Below are positions 6,144 through 15,624 of a stretch of 64,000 nucleotides of DNA, piece after piece (position 1 is the stretch's first letter; each line of letters starts with the position of its first letter). The DNA comes from CAWCDJ01 sp963778675 (GTDB lineage: Bacteria > Acidobacteriota > Terriglobia > Bryobacterales > Bryobacteraceae): contig CAVZVI010000014.1 in NCBI GenBank assembly GCA_963778675.1, positions 496,001 to 560,000 on the forward strand, written 5' to 3'. The translations under genes and the position numbers were made by a program. Under the pieces are notes generated by a model. It was not told where the DNA came from, did not search any database, and saw nothing but the letters and a program-made list of their open reading frames with translations.

Positions 6144-8912
6144 ATGAAGATGCTTCTGCCGGTAGTTCTCGCCTGTCTGGTTGTCTCGTGCTCTAACCTG
6201 GGTCTGGCTCAGTCCACGAGCGGCAGTTCCGGAACGGTGCGCGGGTCCGTTCTGGATCCCTCCGGTGCGGCACTCCCGAATGCTGTCGTCGAAATTCTGA
6301 ACCCCGTCTCACACTATACGGAGAGCGTACATACCGACAATCAAGGAAGGTTCGAGTTCGATAACCTTCCGTTCAACAACTATCACTTGCACGCAATGGC
6401 CCCCGGATTTCGGAACGGCTCGCGGGACATCGATGTCCGTTCATCGGTGCCGTTCGATCTCCAGATGAAACTCGAGGTAGGCAGTTCCACCACCACCATG
6501 ACCGTAACAGCCGACGCCGGCGACCTGGTCGAAACCGAACCCGTCACACACACCGATGTCGACCGCGCGTTATTCGACAAGATGCCTCTCGAAAGCCAGT
6601 CCTCCTCGCTCAGTTCGCTGGTCACGCTGGCGTCGCCGGGAGTCGCGGCCGATTCCAATGGCCTGTTTCACGGCTTCGGCGATCACGCCTCCAACTCTTT
6701 CTCCGTGGACGGCCAGCCCATCACCGATCAGCAGAGCAAGGTATTCTCCAACCAGATTCCGAGCGACTCCGTGCAATCGCTGTCCGTGATCGAAGGCGCT
6801 CCGCCCGCCGAATACGGCGACAAGACCAGCCTCGTGATCGTCGTGACCACTCGCTCGGGCCTGGGCGTCACGCAACCGCACGGCGACGTGACCGGTTCCT
6901 ATGGAAGCTTCGGAACCGGGAACGGCAGCGCCAATCTGAGCTATGGCGGCAAGTCGTGGGGAAATTTCATCTCGCTCAGCGGGCTCAGAACGGGGCGTTT
7001 CCTGGATCCCCCGGAATTCTCTGTCCTTCACGACGTAGGGAACCAGCAGAACGTGTTCGACCGCGTTGACTTCAAGCCCTCCTCCTCGGACTCGGTGAAC
7101 GTAAACCTCGGCTTCACCCGCTCCTGGTTCCAGACTCCTAACTCTTTCGATGCGCAGAACGCTACCGCCTGGTCGGGCTTGACCGTCGACAACGGGGGGC
7201 TCGGCCCGGATGGCCAGGTCGTCGGATCGCAGGATCAGCGCTCGCAGATCCGCACGTTCAATATCGCCCCGACGTGGACCCGCGTGTTGGGGCCCCACGC
7301 CGTATTCACCTTTGGCGGTTTCGTGCGGCAGGATCAATACAACTACTTCCCGAGCGCTAACCCATTCGCCGATTTGACCCCGGGGGTTCAGTCCGAGACC
7401 GTCGGCCAGGACCGCCGGCTGACGAACACGGGCGGTCATGCCGACATCTCCTACGTCAATGGAATCCATAACATCAAGGGAGGGGTCATGTACGAGCACA
7501 CCTTCCTCACCGAAAGGGACAGCTTCGGTATCGTCGACCCGACCTTCAATCCGGTCTGTTTTAATGCCGACGGAAGCCCGAACACCGATCCCACGCTGAC
7601 CGAGCCCGGCCAATGCGCCGGAGCGTTGCAGCCCAATCCGGGTTTTGTGCCGCTGCTCGGCTGCAACGACCTGACCAGGACAGGGATTCTGCCGGCATCC
7701 GACGGCTGCCCGAACTCCACCAGCGGCCTCTACACTTATCGCGGCCACGGGGACATCAAGGAAGCCGCACTCTACCTCCAAGACTCCATCACCAAGAACA
7801 ACTGGACCATCAGCCTGGGTCTGCGCGCCGATTTCTACAACGGCTTATCCACGGCAAAACAGGCGGAACCCCGGCTTGGCGTGTCGTATCGCATCAAGCA
7901 GACCAACACGGTGCTGCGGGCTTCCTACGCGCGCACGCTCGAGACCCCGTTCAATGAGAATCTTGTGCTGGCCAGCGAGGGATGCAACGACCCGGTGGTC
8001 AACAGCCTGATGAGCGCGCTGCAAGGCTACCCATGCATCCCAGCGCCGCTGACTCCCGGCACCCGCAATGAGTTCCACGTCGGCATCAGCCAGGCCTTTG
8101 GCCGCTATCTGGTACTGGATGGCGAGTACATCTGGAAGTACACCAACAACGCCTACGACTTCAGCGTCCTGGGCAGCACGCCGATCACGTTCCCCATCGA
8201 GTGGGCGAAGTCCAAGATCCCCGGGTATGCTTTCCGCGCAACCGTGCCTAACATCCACGGCTTAACCGCGTTCGTCAACTTCTCGCACGTGGCGGCACGC
8301 TTTTTCGGACCGCAGGTTACAGGCATCGGATCCACGCCGGACGCGTCGGGCGGCGTTTTCCGCATCGACCATGACCAAAACTTCGAGCAGACCACTCATC
8401 TGCAATATCAGCCCTGGAAGAATGGCCCCTGGTTCGGCTTCAACTGGCGCTATGATAGCGGCCTGGTGGCCGGACCGGTGCCCTGTGCCGGCGGCAACTG
8501 CGCAAACGGCCCGAACGGCACCGATACGATCGTGGACGTTTCCGATCTGACTCCCGACCAGCAGTTCCAGGCGGGACTGTTCTGCGGCGGCGTCCGCGCC
8601 ACCCCGACCAGCCCGATCAGTCCGGATGGCACCTGCCCTGCAGCGCAATACGGCTCCACCCTCGTGAAGATCCCGGCAGCCGGTACCGAGGACGACGATC
8701 ACAACCCGCCGCGCATCGCGCCGCGCCATCTGTTCGACATCGCCGTCGGAGACGACAATATCTTCCATGGCGACAAGTACAAGTGGAGCGCGCGGTTCAC
8801 CGTAGTCAACCTGACCAACACCGTGGCGCTCTATAACTTTCTGTCGACGTTCAGCGGGACGCACTACGTGACGCCCCGAGCCTTGACGATGTCGGTCGGC
8901 TTTCACTTCTGA
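6144..8912 (+). CDS. Oar-like TonB-dependent receptor with carboxypeptidase-regulatory domain
   Basis: The 922-residue outer-membrane protein has a signal peptide ending near residue 22 (Cys in VVSCSNLGLAQ). A carboxypeptidase-regulatory Ig-like domain spans about 30-110, starting at GTVRGSVLDPSGAALPNAVVEI. A plug-like segment spans about 125-235, and a long beta-barrel ends in an aromatic residue (SVGFHF), the usual BAM signal. These receptors are abundant in acidobacteria and are thought to import large or complex substrates. The ligand is unknown. Cys-rich loops (about 475-530 and 770-830) stand out. It follows the LytTR regulator, and its stop lies 5 bp from the convergent acyltransferase. 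Confidence 0.88.
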   Translation: MKMLLPVVLACLVVSCSNLGLAQSTSGSSGTVRGSVLDPSGAALPNAVVEILNPVSHYTESVHTDNQGRFEFDNLPFNNYHLHAMAPGFRNGSRDIDVRSSVPFDLQMKLEVGSSTTTMTVTADAGDLVETEPVTHTDVDRALFDKMPLESQSSSLSSLVTLASPGVAADSNGLFHGFGDHASNSFSVDGQPITDQQSKVFSNQIPSDSVQSLSVIEGAPPAEYGDKTSLVIVVTTRSGLGVTQPHGDVTGSYGSFGTGNGSANLSYGGKSWGNFISLSGLRTGRFLDPPEFSVLHDVGNQQNVFDRVDFKPSSSDSVNVNLGFTRSWFQTPNSFDAQNATAWSGLTVDNGGLGPDGQVVGSQDQRSQIRTFNIAPTWTRVLGPHAVFTFGGFVRQDQYNYFPSANPFADLTPGVQSETVGQDRRLTNTGGHADISYVNGIHNIKGGVMYEHTFLTERDSFGIVDPTFNPVCFNADGSPNTDPTLTEPGQCAGALQPNPGFVPLLGCNDLTRTGILPASDGCPNSTSGLYTYRGHGDIKEAALYLQDSITKNNWTISLGLRADFYNGLSTAKQAEPRLGVSYRIKQTNTVLRASYARTLETPFNENLVLASEGCNDPVVNSLMSALQGYPCIPAPLTPGTRNEFHVGISQAFGRYLVLDGEYIWKYTNNAYDFSVLGSTPITFPIEWAKSKIPGYAFRATVPNIHGLTAFVNFSHVAARFFGPQVTGIGSTPDASGGVFRIDHDQNFEQTTHLQYQPWKNGPWFGFNWRYDSGLVAGPVPCAGGNCANGPNGTDTIVDVSDLTPDQQFQAGLFCGGVRATPTSPISPDGTCPAAQYGSTLVKIPAAGTEDDDHNPPRIAPRHLFDIAVGDDNIFHGDKYKWSARFTVVNLTNTVALYNFLSTFSGTHYVTPRALTMSVGFHF

Positions 8913-8917
8913 AGCTG

Positions 8918-10381
8918 TCAATCGGCGGCGACAGTGGTGCGCGGCGGCTGTTTCCTCCGCCGCGGTTTTCGCACGCCAGCGGCGCGGCGCAGTTCCTGAA
9001 ATGAGGACTGAATGAAATCGCGCAGTTTCCCGGAGTCCGGAACCACTTGCGCGTCGGCGGTAAGGCCGCAGTACAGGTTCCCGTCGTAGCTCTGCACGGC
9101 GCAGTTCACGCCTAACTCATAACCGGTCGGCACATGCGGATAACACGCGATCATCTTTCTCCCCACGGCGTACAAAGGTGTGGGGGAGCCCGGCACGTTG
9201 GTGCAGATCATGTTGAGCAGGGAGACCGGCAGCGGGATTCGTGGGATGACGTCCCAGAAGAGCGCCTGCAAGGGCGGCGGCGCGGCGCCCAGCCAACTGG
9301 CCAGCAGGGTGATCAGGTGCGCGGCATGCGCGTTTTTCATGATCTCGGTGCGGCTGGAGACCGCCCGCAGCATCTCTTTGGGATCCCGGATGTCGAGCGG
9401 CAGCGCCACCGGAAGGAACGAGATCTGGTTGCCCAGGCTCTCGCCCTGGTTGTCGCGGCGCACGTTCACGGGGCAGACCATGCGAACGAACCGGCCGGCC
9501 ACGGGCTCGCCGTGCAGCTTGATGTAGCGCGCAACCGCCCGTGTCACGATGGTCAGGATGACGTCGTTGAGGGTGCCTCCCGCTCTTTCACGGATGGCCT
9601 GCGCGTCGGCCAGGGGAAACTCCGTCCAGCAGAACAGGCGTTCTCCCGAACAGGGCTTGTTGAAAGGGAACCTCTCGGAAGAAGCGGTCAGTTCGGGGAG
9701 CAGGGTCATCAGCTTCCCGAGCGCTTCGCGCGTTCGCTCGTCGAGCAGCGAGCGGGCGAAGTCGGCCAGGACGGCTTCGGCCACGATCATGTTTTCGAGG
9801 GAACTGTGAGCCGCACTGACCAGTGCGTCCTCTACCGAGTGGTTTGCCTTTACCGGGGCCTTCGGGCGGTAGCGCGGTTTGCGAATGGCGCGCGATCCCT
9901 CCGGCGTCGGGTCGAGCATGATCTTCATGAGCGAGGCGCCGGCCACGCCGTCAGCCAGGGCATGGTGCACGCGAGCGATTAGCGCGCCGCGCCCGCCTTC
10001 GAGCCCGTCGACCACCTGGATATCCCACAAGGGTTTGCGCCGGTCCATAACCTGGGTGAGGACTCGGCCGGCGAGGGCCTCGAACTCGGCCTGGTCTCCT
10101 GGCGGTTCCAGGCGAACGTGGAAGATGTGGCGGCGGATGTCGAAGTTGGGATCGTCTTCCCAGGTTGGATACCCGAGGTGCAGCGGAGGATCCACCACGA
10201 TCTGCCGGTAGCGCGGCAACAGGTGCAGCTTGGAATCGAGTGCGGCGACGAACTCGCCGAAGGGAATCTCATCTTCGAATACGCAAACACCGGCGATGTG
10301 CAGCGGGATCTCCCTGCGCTCGAGGTAGAGGAACGCCGCATCCGTACCGGACAAACGCCGTTTCAGAACCGGAGGTTTCAT
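8918..10381 (-). CDS. WS/DGAT wax ester synthase/diacylglycerol acyltransferase
   Basis: The 487-residue protein belongs to the bifunctional wax ester synthase/DGAT family. The catalytic HHxxxDG motif appears as HHALADG at about residue 137, and the C-terminal half carries the conserved NVPG and ELGVNCAVQSYDG regions. It transfers an acyl group from acyl-CoA to a fatty alcohol or diacylglycerol, making storage neutral lipids at the inner membrane. The C-terminal tail is basic (GVRKPRRRKQ). The start ATG 10381 gives the canonical family N-terminus (LSGTDAAFLYLE). It lies 15 bp after a 53-residue ORF and is probably its operon partner. Confidence 0.9.
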   Translation of the reverse strand: MKPPVLKRRLSGTDAAFLYLERREIPLHIAGVCVFEDEIPFGEFVAALDSKLHLLPRYRQIVVDPPLHLGYPTWEDDPNFDIRRHIFHVRLEPPGDQAEFEALAGRVLTQVMDRRKPLWDIQVVDGLEGGRGALIARVHHALADGVAGASLMKIMLDPTPEGSRAIRKPRYRPKAPVKANHSVEDALVSAAHSSLENMIVAEAVLADFARSLLDERTREALGKLMTLLPELTASSERFPFNKPCSGERLFCWTEFPLADAQAIRERAGGTLNDVILTIVTRAVARYIKLHGEPVAGRFVRMVCPVNVRRDNQGESLGNQISFLPVALPLDIRDPKEMLRAVSSRTEIMKNAHAAHLITLLASWLGAAPPPLQALFWDVIPRIPLPVSLLNMICTNVPGSPTPLYAVGRKMIACYPHVPTGYELGVNCAVQSYDGNLYCGLTADAQVVPDSGKLRDFIQSSFQELRRAAGVRKPRRRKQPPRTTVAAD

Positions 10382-10396
10382 CTGGCCGCGGGGGCT

Positions 10397-10558
10397 TTAT
10401 GCCTCCTCCCCGGCGGCGACACCGGCGCGGCTGGCCTGCCGCCATAATTGGAAAGCAGCCTGGTCAAGCTCCTGCTCCTCGAACTTGACCGGAGGACGAT
10501 CGGACCAGGAAGCGCGTTCGTCGAGCTCCCCGTCCACGGGAATTTCCAACGTTTCCAT
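10397..10558 (-). CDS. Small acidic protein upstream of WS/DGAT (53 aa)
   Basis: A 53-codon frame starts with ATG at 10558 and ends with TAA. The protein (METLEIPVDGELDERASW... ending AGVAAGEEA) is acidic with a Glu/Gln-rich helix (EEQELDQAAFQLWRQA). GGAG and GAGG motifs upstream of the ATG make a good ribosome binding site. The stop is 15 bp before the WS/DGAT start on the same strand, which suggests co-translation. I recognise no family. Composition, SD and spacing argue for a real gene, but homologues are needed to be sure. Confidence 0.5.
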   Translation of the reverse strand: METLEIPVDGELDERASWSDRPPVKFEEQELDQAAFQLWRQASRAGVAAGEEA

Positions 10559-10608
10559 GATTGCCTCGCTCCATACAAATTTCCCGAGAATGCCTCGGTA
10601 GCAACGGG

Positions 10609-10646
10609 ACCCGAAACTCCGATTGTAGAGTAGGATGGTTTCGGGT
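10609..10646. repeat. 9-bp perfect inverted repeat upstream of aldehyde dehydrogenase
   Basis: Arms ACCCGAAAC (10609-10617) and GTTTCGGGT (10638-10646) are exact reverse complements, separated by 20 bases and centred 29 bp apart, about three helical turns. The right arm ends two bases before the aldehyde dehydrogenase ATG. The loop holds TAGAGT and AGGATG. It could be a two-site operator or a leader hairpin controlling translation. Confidence 0.55.
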
Positions 10647-10648
10647 AT

Positions 10649-12190
10649 ATGTCAATGGCGCCTTCACGTCTCGCGGCCTCCGTCACGCTTTGCGCGCAAA
10701 CTCACGAATCGATCGTGGTGGTGGCGCCTGCGACCGGCGCCCTGCTGGGAGAGATTCCTGCCGGTGGCGAAGCGGATGTGGAACTGGCGGTGAACCGAGC
10801 CCGGGAGGCGCAACCCGGGTGGTCCGGGCGGCCGTTCGCCGAGCGCTCCCGTATCTTTCTGAACTTTCACGACCTGCTGCTCGAGCGCCAGAACGAAGTG
10901 TTGGACCTGGTCCAGCTCGAGACCGGCAAGGCCCGCCGCTATGCCTTCGAAGAGGTTCTGGACACCGCCGTGGTGTCGCGGTACTACGCGCTGCACGCCA
11001 AGGCGATTTTGCGGCCGCGGCGCCGCCGGGGGGCGCTGCCGATCCTGACCAGGACGTGGGAGTTCCGGTCGCCGGTTGGAGTTGTGGGGTTTTTCGTACC
11101 CTGGAACTACCCGTTGAACCTGGCGATCACCGACGCGGTTCCGGCGCTGATGGCCGGAAACACGGGTGTGCTGAAGCCCGATCCGCAGACCAGTTTCACG
11201 GCCCTCTGGGCGGTGGAACTGCTGCGCGAGGCGGGGCTGCCGCCGGACGTCCTGCCGGTGGTCACGGGGGAGGGTCCGGTGATCGGGCCGGCGCTGGCCG
11301 GGCGCGTCGACTACGTCATGTTCACCGGCAGCGTGCGGACCGGCAAAATCGTCGGCAGCCGGGCGGCAGAGCGGCTGGTCGGCTGTTCGCTCGAACTGGG
11401 CGGCAAGAATCCGATGATCGTGCTGGAAGATGCGGAACTGGACGCGGCCGTGGAGGGCGCGGTGAACGGCTGTTTTGCAGGCGCCGGGCAGGTGTGCATC
11501 TCGATCGAGCGAATCTACGTGCACCAGTCCCTGTTCGAGCCGTTCGTGCGGCGGTTCGCGGAGCGTACGAACGCGCTGCGGCTGGGCGCTGCGCTGGATT
11601 ACTCCGTGGATGTGGGATCGCTCACTTCCGCGCGCCAGCTTGAAGCTGTGGAGCAGCACGTGAGCGATGCCCTGGAGAAGGGTGCGACGCTGGTCGCGGG
11701 AGGCCGGCGCCGTCCCGACCTGGGGCCGCTCTTCTACGAACCGACGATCCTGACCAATGTGCGGGAGGGCATGTGGCTCTATGCCGAGGAGACCTTCGGA
11801 CCGGTGGTCTCGGTCTATCCCTTTCGCGACGAGAAAGAGGCTATTGAGCGCGCCAATGCCACCCGCTTCGGACTGAGCGCCAGCATCTGGACGCGCAACA
11901 CCCGCCGCGGGGTGCGGATGGCGCGAGAGATCCGGTGCGGCAGCGTCAACGTGAACGAAGGGTACGCCGCGGCCTGGGGGTCGGTGGATTCACCCATCGG
12001 CGGCATGAAGGAATCCGGGATCCATCCAAGGCACGGCGCCGAGGGCATCCTCAAGTTCACCCAGCCGCAGACGGTGGCGGCCCAGCGGTGGCTGCCGGTC
12101 GGTCCGCCGCGGGGCGTCCGGCCGGAGGTTCATGCGCGCTGGATGACGCGCCTGCTGAAGATCGTGCGCCGGACGCGGGTCCTCGGCTGA
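10649..12190 (+). CDS. NAD(P)-dependent aldehyde dehydrogenase
   Basis: The 513-residue protein is a full-length aldehyde dehydrogenase. The Glu-containing motif ELGGKNP lies at about residue 248 and the catalytic Cys in GAGQVCIS at about 286. The Rossmann region FVPWNYPLNLAI lies near 150 and the C-terminal FGLSASIWT is also present. The enzyme oxidises an aldehyde to a carboxylic acid; the substrate class (succinate semialdehyde, fatty aldehyde) cannot be set from sequence. A basic tail (ARWMTRLLKIVRRTRVLG) follows the conserved domain. Its location opposite a wax-ester/DGAT gene makes a fatty aldehyde attractive (inference). ATG 10655 is an alternative start. The stop is 4 bp from the convergent TPR gene. 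Confidence 0.88.
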   Translation: MSMAPSRLAASVTLCAQTHESIVVVAPATGALLGEIPAGGEADVELAVNRAREAQPGWSGRPFAERSRIFLNFHDLLLERQNEVLDLVQLETGKARRYAFEEVLDTAVVSRYYALHAKAILRPRRRRGALPILTRTWEFRSPVGVVGFFVPWNYPLNLAITDAVPALMAGNTGVLKPDPQTSFTALWAVELLREAGLPPDVLPVVTGEGPVIGPALAGRVDYVMFTGSVRTGKIVGSRAAERLVGCSLELGGKNPMIVLEDAELDAAVEGAVNGCFAGAGQVCISIERIYVHQSLFEPFVRRFAERTNALRLGAALDYSVDVGSLTSARQLEAVEQHVSDALEKGATLVAGGRRRPDLGPLFYEPTILTNVREGMWLYAEETFGPVVSVYPFRDEKEAIERANATRFGLSASIWTRNTRRGVRMAREIRCGSVNVNEGYAAAWGSVDSPIGGMKESGIHPRHGAEGILKFTQPQTVAAQRWLPVGPPRGVRPEVHARWMTRLLKIVRRTRVLG

Positions 12191-12194
12191 TGCG

Positions 12195-13856
12195 TCAATC
12201 GCCGCGCCGCTCGCTGACTTTTGCCGAGTGAAGGATCCGCCGGACCTTCTTGGGCGAGATGGAAAGCTTGGCGGCCACCCGCGAAATCTTGCGGCCCTCG
12301 CGCTCCCAGACTTTGGGAATCACGATGCGGGCGAACTCCTCTTCCACCTGCTGGAAAGACTGGTTCTCCACAATTCCGGCGCTCCAGGCGCGGAGCTGGG
12401 CATCGACCGGATGCGCCCGTAGAACGCGGGCCTTGAGCGCCTCGAGATCGTCCCAAACGTAGTAGCCTTCAGAACTCTCGGGCTGGACCAGGGCGATCGC
12501 CTCCTCCGCCGCCCGGCGGGCGCCGTCGAGATCCGGGGACGGTCCGGCGGCCAGCGTGAGTCCCAGAGAGATGTGGGCGCGCGCCAGCAGGCGGCGGTTT
12601 TGCGTATGCCCGGCGAAGTCTACGGCATCCCGGGCATAAGCTTCCGCGGCCTCGTGATGGACCGACGGATCGCCGACCTGCTCTTCGGTGGCGGCATTTT
12701 CGATAATGCACTGCAGCGTCCGGGCGCGCGCCATCACGATGTAGTCGGATTTCTCATGCCCGTGGGAAAAGGCCTCGGCCGCTTCCGACGAGGCGCTGTC
12801 GAGGTCTCCGGAATCCAGGTGCAGGAAGCCGCGATTGATGTGGACGCCGGCGATTCCGCGGTGGTTCTGATGGGCGCTGTCGATCGCCATCGCCTCCTCG
12901 AGGTGGTCGCGCGCCTCGGCGCGGATCTGTTCGATGCGAAGACGCTGTTTGCGGATGCGGTCGGGTGCCGGCTCGGCGTGGTCGCGGGCGGTGCGGTGGG
13001 CGGCGGCTGCCCTGTCGAGTTCCTTCTGGCCACCCAGGGCCAGCAGGCGCTTGACGAACGCGAGGTTCGAGAGCGCGCGCGCAAGCTGCAGGTCGCTCCG
13101 GCCACCCAGACGGTATTCGGCGATGGCCTTCTCGAAATACTCGACGGCCCTTTCGAATTTTCCGCGGCGCTGGGCGATGCGTCCGTAAGCCGATTGGATA
13201 TTGCCGCGGCTGACGAAGTCGTCGGTGTTGCGCAGAGCGTCTCCGGCGCGCTGAAGCAGGGCCACGGCCTCCTGGAACTTTCCCTTCTGGAACGCCAGCC
13301 AGCTTCGCGTGGCTTGCATGACGGCGGCCATCTGCGCATAACCGCAGGCCAGCGCCAGGGCTTCGCCCTGTTCCGTGTACTTCAGGGCATCGTCATAGCG
13401 CCCGGTCTTGCGCAGGCAGCGGGCCGTCCAGAAGTTGGCGATCGCGGAAAGTTCCGGGTCTCCCGCCTCGTCTTCCAGGGACTGCACGAGCTGAAAATGG
13501 CTCATGGCGCGATCGAAGTTTTCCTGCGACATGGCCAGAGCCCCTTCCGCCATGCGAAGGTGCAGATAGTCTAAAAGCGGGAGTGCCGGCCGCGCGGCAT
13601 TCGAAAATCGCGCCAGCAAACGTTCGAGGAGAGTGTAGCTGTCGAATCCCGCGTCAACCCATTGCGCGATCAACCCGACCAGCACGCCGCAGCCGGGGCC
13701 TGGTCCGAGGTTCTCGATGATCGGCCGGGACTGCTCGAGGAATTGGATGCCTTGCCCGATCCGGCGGTGCCCCAGATCCTCCCGCAAGCGCCCTACCAGC
13801 GCCGCAGGTTCCACTTGGGGACCCATAACCGCAGTATGGCTCGTTGCGGGAAGCAT
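12195..13856 (-). CDS. TPR protein with C-terminal Fis-type HTH
   Basis: The 553-residue protein is mostly tetratricopeptide-like helical hairpins (about residues 60-440), seen as repeats such as ALAMSQENFDRAMSHFQLVQSLE and RIAQRRGKFERAVEYFEKAI. The last 35 residues form a helix-turn-helix (ISRVAAKLSISPKKVRRIL) of the Fis type, so it may bind DNA and take input through the TPR scaffold. No receiver or sigma-54 ATPase domain is present. ATG 13856 has AGGAG about 22 bases upstream. ATG 13826 is an alternative. It is downstream of aceB on the same strand with a 25-bp gap, so it may be co-transcribed with the glyoxylate shunt. Confidence 0.75.
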   Translation of the reverse strand: MLPATSHTAVMGPQVEPAALVGRLREDLGHRRIGQGIQFLEQSRPIIENLGPGPGCGVLVGLIAQWVDAGFDSYTLLERLLARFSNAARPALPLLDYLHLRMAEGALAMSQENFDRAMSHFQLVQSLEDEAGDPELSAIANFWTARCLRKTGRYDDALKYTEQGEALALACGYAQMAAVMQATRSWLAFQKGKFQEAVALLQRAGDALRNTDDFVSRGNIQSAYGRIAQRRGKFERAVEYFEKAIAEYRLGGRSDLQLARALSNLAFVKRLLALGGQKELDRAAAAHRTARDHAEPAPDRIRKQRLRIEQIRAEARDHLEEAMAIDSAHQNHRGIAGVHINRGFLHLDSGDLDSASSEAAEAFSHGHEKSDYIVMARARTLQCIIENAATEEQVGDPSVHHEAAEAYARDAVDFAGHTQNRRLLARAHISLGLTLAAGPSPDLDGARRAAEEAIALVQPESSEGYYVWDDLEALKARVLRAHPVDAQLRAWSAGIVENQSFQQVEEEFARIVIPKVWEREGRKISRVAAKLSISPKKVRRILHSAKVSERRGD

Positions 13857-13881
13857 GTCCAGGGGGAAGCGGCTTCTCCTG

Positions 13882-15456
13882 TTAACTCAGGTGATCGTAC
13901 GCGCGAAGCGTGAGAAATTCCGCCAGATCCGCCTCGAATATCATCTGTTCGTAGAGTTCTGCGGCAGTCTTGAGCCGCGATTCGGGCAGCTCCGTACGAA
14001 GCATGGCCACCTGTTCCTTCAGGGTGGCGCGGACCAGGGAAGGGGTAACCGGCCGCCCATCGTCGAGCACCGTCCCGTGGCGAAGCCACTGCCAGACCTG
14101 GGTGCGGCAGATCTCGGAGGTGGCGGCGTCTTCCATGAGGTTGTAGATCGGAACGCAGCCATTCCCACCCAGCCAGGCCGCCAGATATCGCAGCCCGACG
14201 TCCAGATTGATCGACAAGCCGGTTTCGGTGACCGGGCCTTCGGGCGTCGATAGAAGGTCCGCTGCGCTGGTGGTGGAGGACGTGAGCCGGTCCAACTGGT
14301 TGGGGAGCGGCATATAGGTATCGAAGATGTATTTCGCCACGGGGACGAGGCCGGGGTGCGCCACCCAGGTGCCGTCATGGCCGGCCCAGACCTCGCGCAG
14401 CTTGTCATCCCGCACGCGGCTCAGTGCGGCGTTGTTGGCTTCCGGATTGTTCTTGATCGGGATCTGCGCCGCCATCCCGCCCATGGCATGAATGCCGCGC
14501 CGGTGGCAGGTGGCGATCAGCAACTCGACGTAGGAAGAGAGAAAGTGGGTGGTCATGGTCACTTTCGAGCGGTCGGGCAGCACGCAGTTGGGCCGTTTGC
14601 TGAATTTCTTGATGTAGCTGAATATGTAATCCCACCGTCCACAATTCAAACCGGCGGAGTGCTCGCGCAGCTCCCAGAGAATCTCGTCCATCTCGAAGGC
14701 GGCCAGGATAGTCTCGATCAGGACGGTCGCCCGGATAGTGCCCCGCGCAATGCCGAGCGCATCCTGCGCGGCCAGGAAAACGTCGTTCCAAAGGCGCGCC
14801 TCGTGGCGGCTTTCCAGCTTCGGCAGGTAAAAATACGGTCCCGTGCCGTTGCGGATCAGGGCCCGCGCATTATGAAAGAAGAAAAGGCCGAAGTCGAAGA
14901 GCGACGCCGAGACCGGTTCGCCTTCGATGAGAAAATGCTTCTCCACCAGGTGCCAGCCGCGAGGCCGGACCATCAGCGTCGCGGGCGTTTCACACACCTG
15001 ATAGTGCTTGCCCTCGGGGCTGTCATAAGTGATCGTTCCATTCACGGCGTCGCACAGGTTCGCCTGACCTTCGAGCATGTTTTGCCAGGTGGGTGAGTTG
15101 GAATCCTCGAAATCGGCCATGAAGACATTCGCGCCGGAGTTGAGCGCGTTGATGATCATCTTCCGCTCGGTGGGACCGGTGATCTCCACCCTTCGGTCCT
15201 GAAGGTCGGCCGGAGGCTCGGCGGTTTTCCAATGGGATTTGCGGATCTCCGCGGTTTCCACCGGAAAGCCGGGCAGGTCGCCCGCGTCGAGCTGCTGCTG
15301 ACGGACGCGCCGGGCCTCTAAAAGCCGGCGGCGGCGGGGCTCGAACAAGTTGGACAGTTTCACCAGAAACCGGATGGCTTCGGGTGTGAGAATACGTTCT
15401 TCCGTCCCGACGATCGGACCTTCGATCCGCACCGGGTCGGTTTGTGTAGCAATCAC
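13882..15456 (-). CDS. aceB: Malate synthase A
   Basis: The protein matches malate synthase A across its length (524 residues, the family's usual size). The N-terminal substrate region has VEITGPTERKMIINAL followed by FMADFEDSNSPTW, which carries the metal-binding acidic residues, and the C-terminal region ends with the usual helical cap. It condenses glyoxylate with acetyl-CoA to give malate, the second step of the glyoxylate shunt. I chose GTG at 15456 because GGAAGGGAG lies just upstream and the resulting N-terminus fits the family; the frame reads open further upstream to 15609 without family similarity. It is divergent from aceA. Confidence 0.93.
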   Translation of the reverse strand: MIATQTDPVRIEGPIVGTEERILTPEAIRFLVKLSNLFEPRRRRLLEARRVRQQQLDAGDLPGFPVETAEIRKSHWKTAEPPADLQDRRVEITGPTERKMIINALNSGANVFMADFEDSNSPTWQNMLEGQANLCDAVNGTITYDSPEGKHYQVCETPATLMVRPRGWHLVEKHFLIEGEPVSASLFDFGLFFFHNARALIRNGTGPYFYLPKLESRHEARLWNDVFLAAQDALGIARGTIRATVLIETILAAFEMDEILWELREHSAGLNCGRWDYIFSYIKKFSKRPNCVLPDRSKVTMTTHFLSSYVELLIATCHRRGIHAMGGMAAQIPIKNNPEANNAALSRVRDDKLREVWAGHDGTWVAHPGLVPVAKYIFDTYMPLPNQLDRLTSSTTSAADLLSTPEGPVTETGLSINLDVGLRYLAAWLGGNGCVPIYNLMEDAATSEICRTQVWQWLRHGTVLDDGRPVTPSLVRATLKEQVAMLRTELPESRLKTAAELYEQMIFEADLAEFLTLRAYDHLS

Positions 15457-15591
15457 GGAATGCTCCCTTCCTGCCGGTGATCGTAGCGCGCCGGCGGCCG
15501 GTTGCGCCTCTTCACAGGTCCGATCCGGACGACTCGCCCGTTCCGTGCCGGGAGGTTTGCAGAACGCGCGGCGAGGCGGTTGACTGGTCGT

Positions 15592-15604
15592 AGTGGCGGC
15601 CACT
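15592..15604. promoter_or_regulatory. Palindrome upstream of aceA (candidate operator)
   Basis: AGTGGC-G-GCCACT is a perfect palindrome with six-base arms, located about 20 bases upstream of the aceA start in the aceB/aceA divergent region. A TTGACT hexamer (15580-15585) just upstream could be a -35 for aceA, but no good -10 follows. The regulator is unknown. Confidence 0.4.
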
Positions 15605-15624
15605 CGCACTCAGAAAGGATCGAT

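Noticed and set aside
10378..10686. A 102-codon minus-strand frame around the small ORF upstream of WS/DGAT
   Set aside because: Out of frame with the 53-codon ORF, and its product is Ser/Arg/Pro-rich without helical character. The shorter ORF has better start signals.
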